Below are positions 60,884 through 64,000 of a stretch of 64,000 nt of DNA, one piece after another (positions within the stretch are counted from its first letter, which is position 1; every line of letters begins with the position of its first letter). The notes below the pieces were generated by a model. That model did no database searches. It was given only the letters and a program-made list of their open reading frames with translations, and was not told the origin of the DNA. Source of the stretch: JABMQB01 sp963678235 (lineage in GTDB: Bacteria > Bacteroidota > Bacteroidia > Bacteroidales > Prolixibacteraceae); the NCBI GenBank assembly GCA_963678235.1, contig OY782766.1, forward strand, positions 868,001-932,000. Direction: 5' to 3'. A program made the translations under genes and the position numbers.

Positions 60884-62389
60884 TTAAAAATGATTTAAAT
60901 AGGTAATTTTTTTCCATCTGCTTTGTGCAGGACCAAATTCCTTAGAATCGTAGAACCTTCCTAATTTTTCCACAAAATCAATATAAGCCGAAATCACGAC
61001 CATATCTTCAATATTTCCGTCGCTTTCTTTCTTTTTTACCAACTCATCTATGTTCTTTTCAATAAAATGGGTATCGTAATTCCCATCCACAAAATCTTTT
61101 GATTTCATGATGCGTTCAAGGAAAAGCAAGGATGTTTTTACCCCGGTTATTTTATATTCGAAAAGGGCCCTTTTCATCCTACTAATTGCTTCACCCCTGG
61201 TTTTTCCCCAAACAATCAGTTTTGAAATCATCGGATCATAATAAATAGGGATTTCGTAGCCTTCATAAACATAACCATCGGTACGTACGCCTAAACCAAG
61301 TGGTTGGGAAATTTTATAGATTTTTCCTGGGGATGGCATGAAGTTGTTATCTGAATCTTCTGCATAAACCCTGCATTCAATGGAATGTCCTTTTTGCGAT
61401 AGTCTATCCTGTGTTAAGGCTAGCTTTTCGCCGTTTGCAACAAGAATTTGTTGTTTTACTAAATCAATACCGGTAACCCGTTCAGTAATTGGATGCTCCA
61501 CTTGAAGCCTGGTGTTCATCTCAAGAAAATAGAAATTGTGGTCATCATCCACCAGGAATTCAATGGTTCCTGCACCGGTATAATTAACGGCTAAAGCAGC
61601 ATCCACTGCGCATTTGCCCATTTTTTCCCTTAATTCCTTGGTCATTAATGGCGATGGCGTTTCTTCCACCATCTTTTGATGCCTTCGTTGGATGGAGCAT
61701 TCGCGTTCAAACAAATGAACAGCATTTCCATGTTGGTCGGCAAGTACTTGGAATTCAATATGGTGTGGAGAAGCAATGTATTTCTCGATATAAATTGCAT
61801 CGTCGTTAAATGCAGCCATAGCTTCTGATTTTGCTGCCCGTATCCCGGAAATAATATCTTCTTTTTTATGTACCAGCCGCATTCCTTTTCCGCCGCCACC
61901 AGCCGATGCTTTTATCATAACCGGAAGACCAATCTCCTCAATCGATTCCAAAGCTTCCTCTTCATTTGTGATGCTACTTTTTGTTCCCGGTACTACCGGG
62001 ATTCCTGCAGCAGTCATCGCATCCCTTGCCTGGATTTTATCCCCCATCTGGTCAATAACTTCAGGTGAAGGACCTATAAAAACAATTCCCTCGTCGGCAC
62101 ATCTTTTGGCAAACCTTGAATTTTCCGATAAAAAACCATATCCGGGGTGAATTGCATCGGATTTACTGATTTTGGCAACTTCAATGATCTTGTCAATGTT
62201 TAAGTAACTTTCTGAGGATGGGGATTTACCTACGTAGTAGGCTTCGTGGGCATATCTGACATGGAGTGAGGTTCGGTCGGCATCTGAATAAACAGCTACC
62301 GTTTCAATGCCCATTTCGCGGCAAGTTCTCATTATTCTTATGGCAATTTCGCCTCGGTTAGCCACAAGAATTTTCTCAATTCTTTTCAT
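60884..62389 (-). CDS. Biotin carboxylase subunit of acyl-CoA carboxylase
   Basis: 501 residues, ATP-grasp enzyme carboxylating biotin. KRIEKILVANRGEIAIRIMRTCREMGIETVAVYSDADR, the glycine-rich loop SAGGGGKGMRLV, ERECSIQRRHQKMVEETPSP and FLEMNTRLQVEHPITERVTGIDLV are all present. First gene of the three-gene minus-strand operon. The C-terminus is about 50 residues longer than E. coli AccC, as in PccA-type subunits, but the carrier is a separate protein. Confidence 0.95.
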   Translation of the reverse strand: MKRIEKILVANRGEIAIRIMRTCREMGIETVAVYSDADRTSLHVRYAHEAYYVGKSPSSESYLNIDKIIEVAKISKSDAIHPGYGFLSENSRFAKRCADEGIVFIGPSPEVIDQMGDKIQARDAMTAAGIPVVPGTKSSITNEEEALESIEEIGLPVMIKASAGGGGKGMRLVHKKEDIISGIRAAKSEAMAAFNDDAIYIEKYIASPHHIEFQVLADQHGNAVHLFERECSIQRRHQKMVEETPSPLMTKELREKMGKCAVDAALAVNYTGAGTIEFLVDDDHNFYFLEMNTRLQVEHPITERVTGIDLVKQQILVANGEKLALTQDRLSQKGHSIECRVYAEDSDNNFMPSPGKIYKISQPLGLGVRTDGYVYEGYEIPIYYDPMISKLIVWGKTRGEAISRMKRALFEYKITGVKTSLLFLERIMKSKDFVDGNYDTHFIEKNIDELVKKKESDGNIEDMVVISAYIDFVEKLGRFYDSKEFGPAQSRWKKITYLNHF

Positions 62390-62553
62390 ATTCTAAGGTT
62401 AAAATACTGAAAATTAATTTCTGTTTTCTTAAACCAAGATTATAAACTACTAACTTCTAAAATTGTTTAAATTAAATAATTTCGAAGAAACATTATGATT
62501 AATTTTTATTTTTTTAAAAAGAGATTAATTTTGATGCCGCTAAATAACTATGA

Positions 62554-64000
62554 ATGAAAAGACTTTTTTTTACCTCCAAAGTGCTGTTAATTTGCACGTT
62601 ACTAAGTGTGCAGTTAAAGGCACAAGACTTTAAATATGAGCTTTCTGAAGATTCATTAGTAAACTTCCATGCCAGCCAAAAAAGAATTTACAAAGCAACC
62701 AGGCTATCAACCCGTCCGAAAATTGATGGAAAGCTAAACGATTCTTGTTGGGAAAATGGCGAATGGTCTGGAGGTTTTAGGCAGCAACAACCCAATCAGG
62801 CACACGAACCATCGCAAAAAACCGAAATTAATATTCAATACGACTTTAATAATTTATATGTTGCACTAAGGTGTTACGATGATGAACCGGAAAAAATTAA
62901 CCCAATATTGGGAAGAAGGGATAACCTCAGTGGGGATGTTGCTGGAATTGCCCTTGATTCATATAACGATAAACTTAGTGCCTTTGAGTTCAATGTGACA
63001 GCCGCTGGTCAAAAAGTAGATTTGGTCCATTTGGGGGCTTATTTGTGGGATTTTAACTGGGATGCTGTTTGGGAAGGAAAAGCGCATGTTGGTGATTCTA
63101 TGTGGACTGCAGAAATGAGGATTCCGTTTAGCCAGCTTCGATTTGCCGATAAGGAAAACCATATTTGGGGAATGCACATTTGGCGTTGGATAGATCGTTT
63201 AGATGAAGAGGACCAGTGGAAATTGATTCCGATTGATGCGCCTGCAATGGTATATATTTTTGGAGAATTGCATGGAATCAAGAATATAAATACGAAAAGG
63301 AAAATGGAGCTATTGCCCTATACAAAAGCAAAGTATATTCCTGATGCAGATAATAACTTTAAGCTTGGTTTTGGGATAGATGGGAAACTTGGCGTCTCTT
63401 CTGATTTTACACTTGATTATACCATAAATCCTGATTTTGGGCAGGTTGAGGCTGATCCTTCAGAGTTGAACCTTACGGAATACGAAACTTTTTACGATGA
63501 AAAACGGCCTTTCTTTCTTGAAGGGAATAGCATTTTGGATTATTCTACCGGAGATGATTTGTTGTTTTATTCCAGAAGGATAGGACATTCTCCCAGCCTA
63601 ATTCCTGCATTGGAAGATGGCGAAACCATTGAAATGCCCGAGAATACATCCATTTTAAATGCCTTAAAGTTAACAGGTAAAAGCAAGAACGGATTATCGT
63701 TGGGTATCATAAATAGTATGACCTTACGTGAAGAGGCGGTCATATCATCAGGAAACTCAGAAAGAAAAGAAATTGTGGAACCGTTTACAAATTATTTTAT
63801 CGCGCGGGTAAAAAAAGATATAAATAGGGGAAATACGGTTATTGGCGGTATGCTGACCTCAGCTTTACGGTCGAAAAATGATTTGGAATCTGATTTTTTA
63901 CCAAATTCTTCAACGGTTGCAGGATTCGACTTTCAACATAATTGGAAAAACCGAAAATACTACATCGATTTAAAAAGCTTTTATTCAGAAGTGTCAGGAG
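62554..64000 (+). CDS. DUF5916 outer-membrane protein with CBM9-like domain (3' end outside the window)
   Basis: The frame is open from ATG 62554 to the end of the window (482 codons). Signal peptide about 1-24 (LSVQLKAQ). Residues about 45-230 look like a carbohydrate-binding family 9-type domain (LSTRPKIDGKLNDSCWENGEWSGGFRQQQPNQ). The DUF5916 signature follows (DYTINPDFGQVEADPSELNLTEYETFYDEKRPFFLEGNSIF), which normally precedes an outer-membrane barrel. Function unknown. Divergent from the carboxylase operon across 164 bp. Confidence 0.85.
   Translation, partial: MKRLFFTSKVLLICTLLSVQLKAQDFKYELSEDSLVNFHASQKRIYKATRLSTRPKIDGKLNDSCWENGEWSGGFRQQQPNQAHEPSQKTEINIQYDFNNLYVALRCYDDEPEKINPILGRRDNLSGDVAGIALDSYNDKLSAFEFNVTAAGQKVDLVHLGAYLWDFNWDAVWEGKAHVGDSMWTAEMRIPFSQLRFADKENHIWGMHIWRWIDRLDEEDQWKLIPIDAPAMVYIFGELHGIKNINTKRKMELLPYTKAKYIPDADNNFKLGFGIDGKLGVSSDFTLDYTINPDFGQVEADPSELNLTEYETFYDEKRPFFLEGNSILDYSTGDDLLFYSRRIGHSPSLIPALEDGETIEMPENTSILNALKLTGKSKNGLSLGIINSMTLREEAVISSGNSERKEIVEPFTNYFIARVKKDINRGNTVIGGMLTSALRSKNDLESDFLPNSSTVAGFDFQHNWKNRKYYIDLKSFYSEVSG

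Overview
The window is AT-rich chromosomal DNA from a member of the Bacteroidota, most likely a free-living Bacteroidia. The evidence is TonB-dependent receptors with CarboxypepD_reg-type N-termini, type IX secretion (T9SS) C-terminal sorting domains, a Bacteroidota-type YidC with a large periplasmic domain, DUF349 and DUF5916 proteins, and repeated TTTG-N19/20-TAnnTTTG promoters. The assignment rests on gene content only.

Layout. 1-5.4 kb: TonB receptor plus periplasmic heavy-metal-associated (HMA) protein, cytidylate-kinase-like protein, Xaa-Pro aminopeptidase, and a low-molecular-weight phosphatase/ArsC-like protein lacking its catalytic cysteine. 5.7-22.3 kb: mostly housekeeping genes (DUF349, pyrG, yidC, ribH, TPR protein, recF, DUF721, ndk, nrnA-like, FKBP lipoprotein, membrane-Nudix fusion, tetrapyrrole-methylase-type methyltransferase, MBL hydrolase, MFS transporter, asnA). 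22.35-23.32 kb: tRNA-Arg(UCU) followed by about eight tandem 114-bp units, each beginning with a copy of the last 18 bp of the tRNA (CCA included) and carrying its own intrinsic terminator.

23.6-45.3 kb: a long same-strand accessory cluster. It holds three tandem secreted PQQ-like beta-propeller proteins, an anchored propeller, an NHL-like propeller, a small four-cysteine protein, a Tat-type NapG-like polyferredoxin, a NapH/NosR-like membrane iron-sulfur protein, a second anchored propeller, a NuoE-NuoF-ferredoxin fusion, a 2Fe-2S/GltD-like/NuoG-like flavoprotein that lacks the GltD NAD(P)-binding domain, another secreted propeller, a GT4 glycosyltransferase and an FtsX-type ABC exporter. I read it as a poorly described electron-transfer system joining a cytoplasmic NADH-type flavoprotein and/or the quinone pool to extracytoplasmic propellers. 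Two small mobile elements lie inside it: a four-helix-bundle (S23) cassette with terminal inverted repeats, and a REP-associated tyrosine transposase between palindromes.

45.9-53.8 kb: a vitamin B12 capture locus. Two cobalamin riboswitches precede (i) a T9SS protein with a DUF4430 (intrinsic-factor-like) domain, a BtuB-type receptor and a BtuG-like lipoprotein, and (ii) a tandem-DUF4465 T9SS protein. 53.9-62.4 kb: slyD, aroC, a DUF134 regulator, the rpsF-rpsR-rplI operon, an EgtB-like enzyme and a three-gene biotin-dependent acyl-CoA carboxylase. The window ends inside a DUF5916 outer-membrane protein gene.

Many forward start codons were moved downstream of the longest open frame, because the longest frame overlaps a promoter element or terminator, or because the downstream start gives a clean signal peptide.
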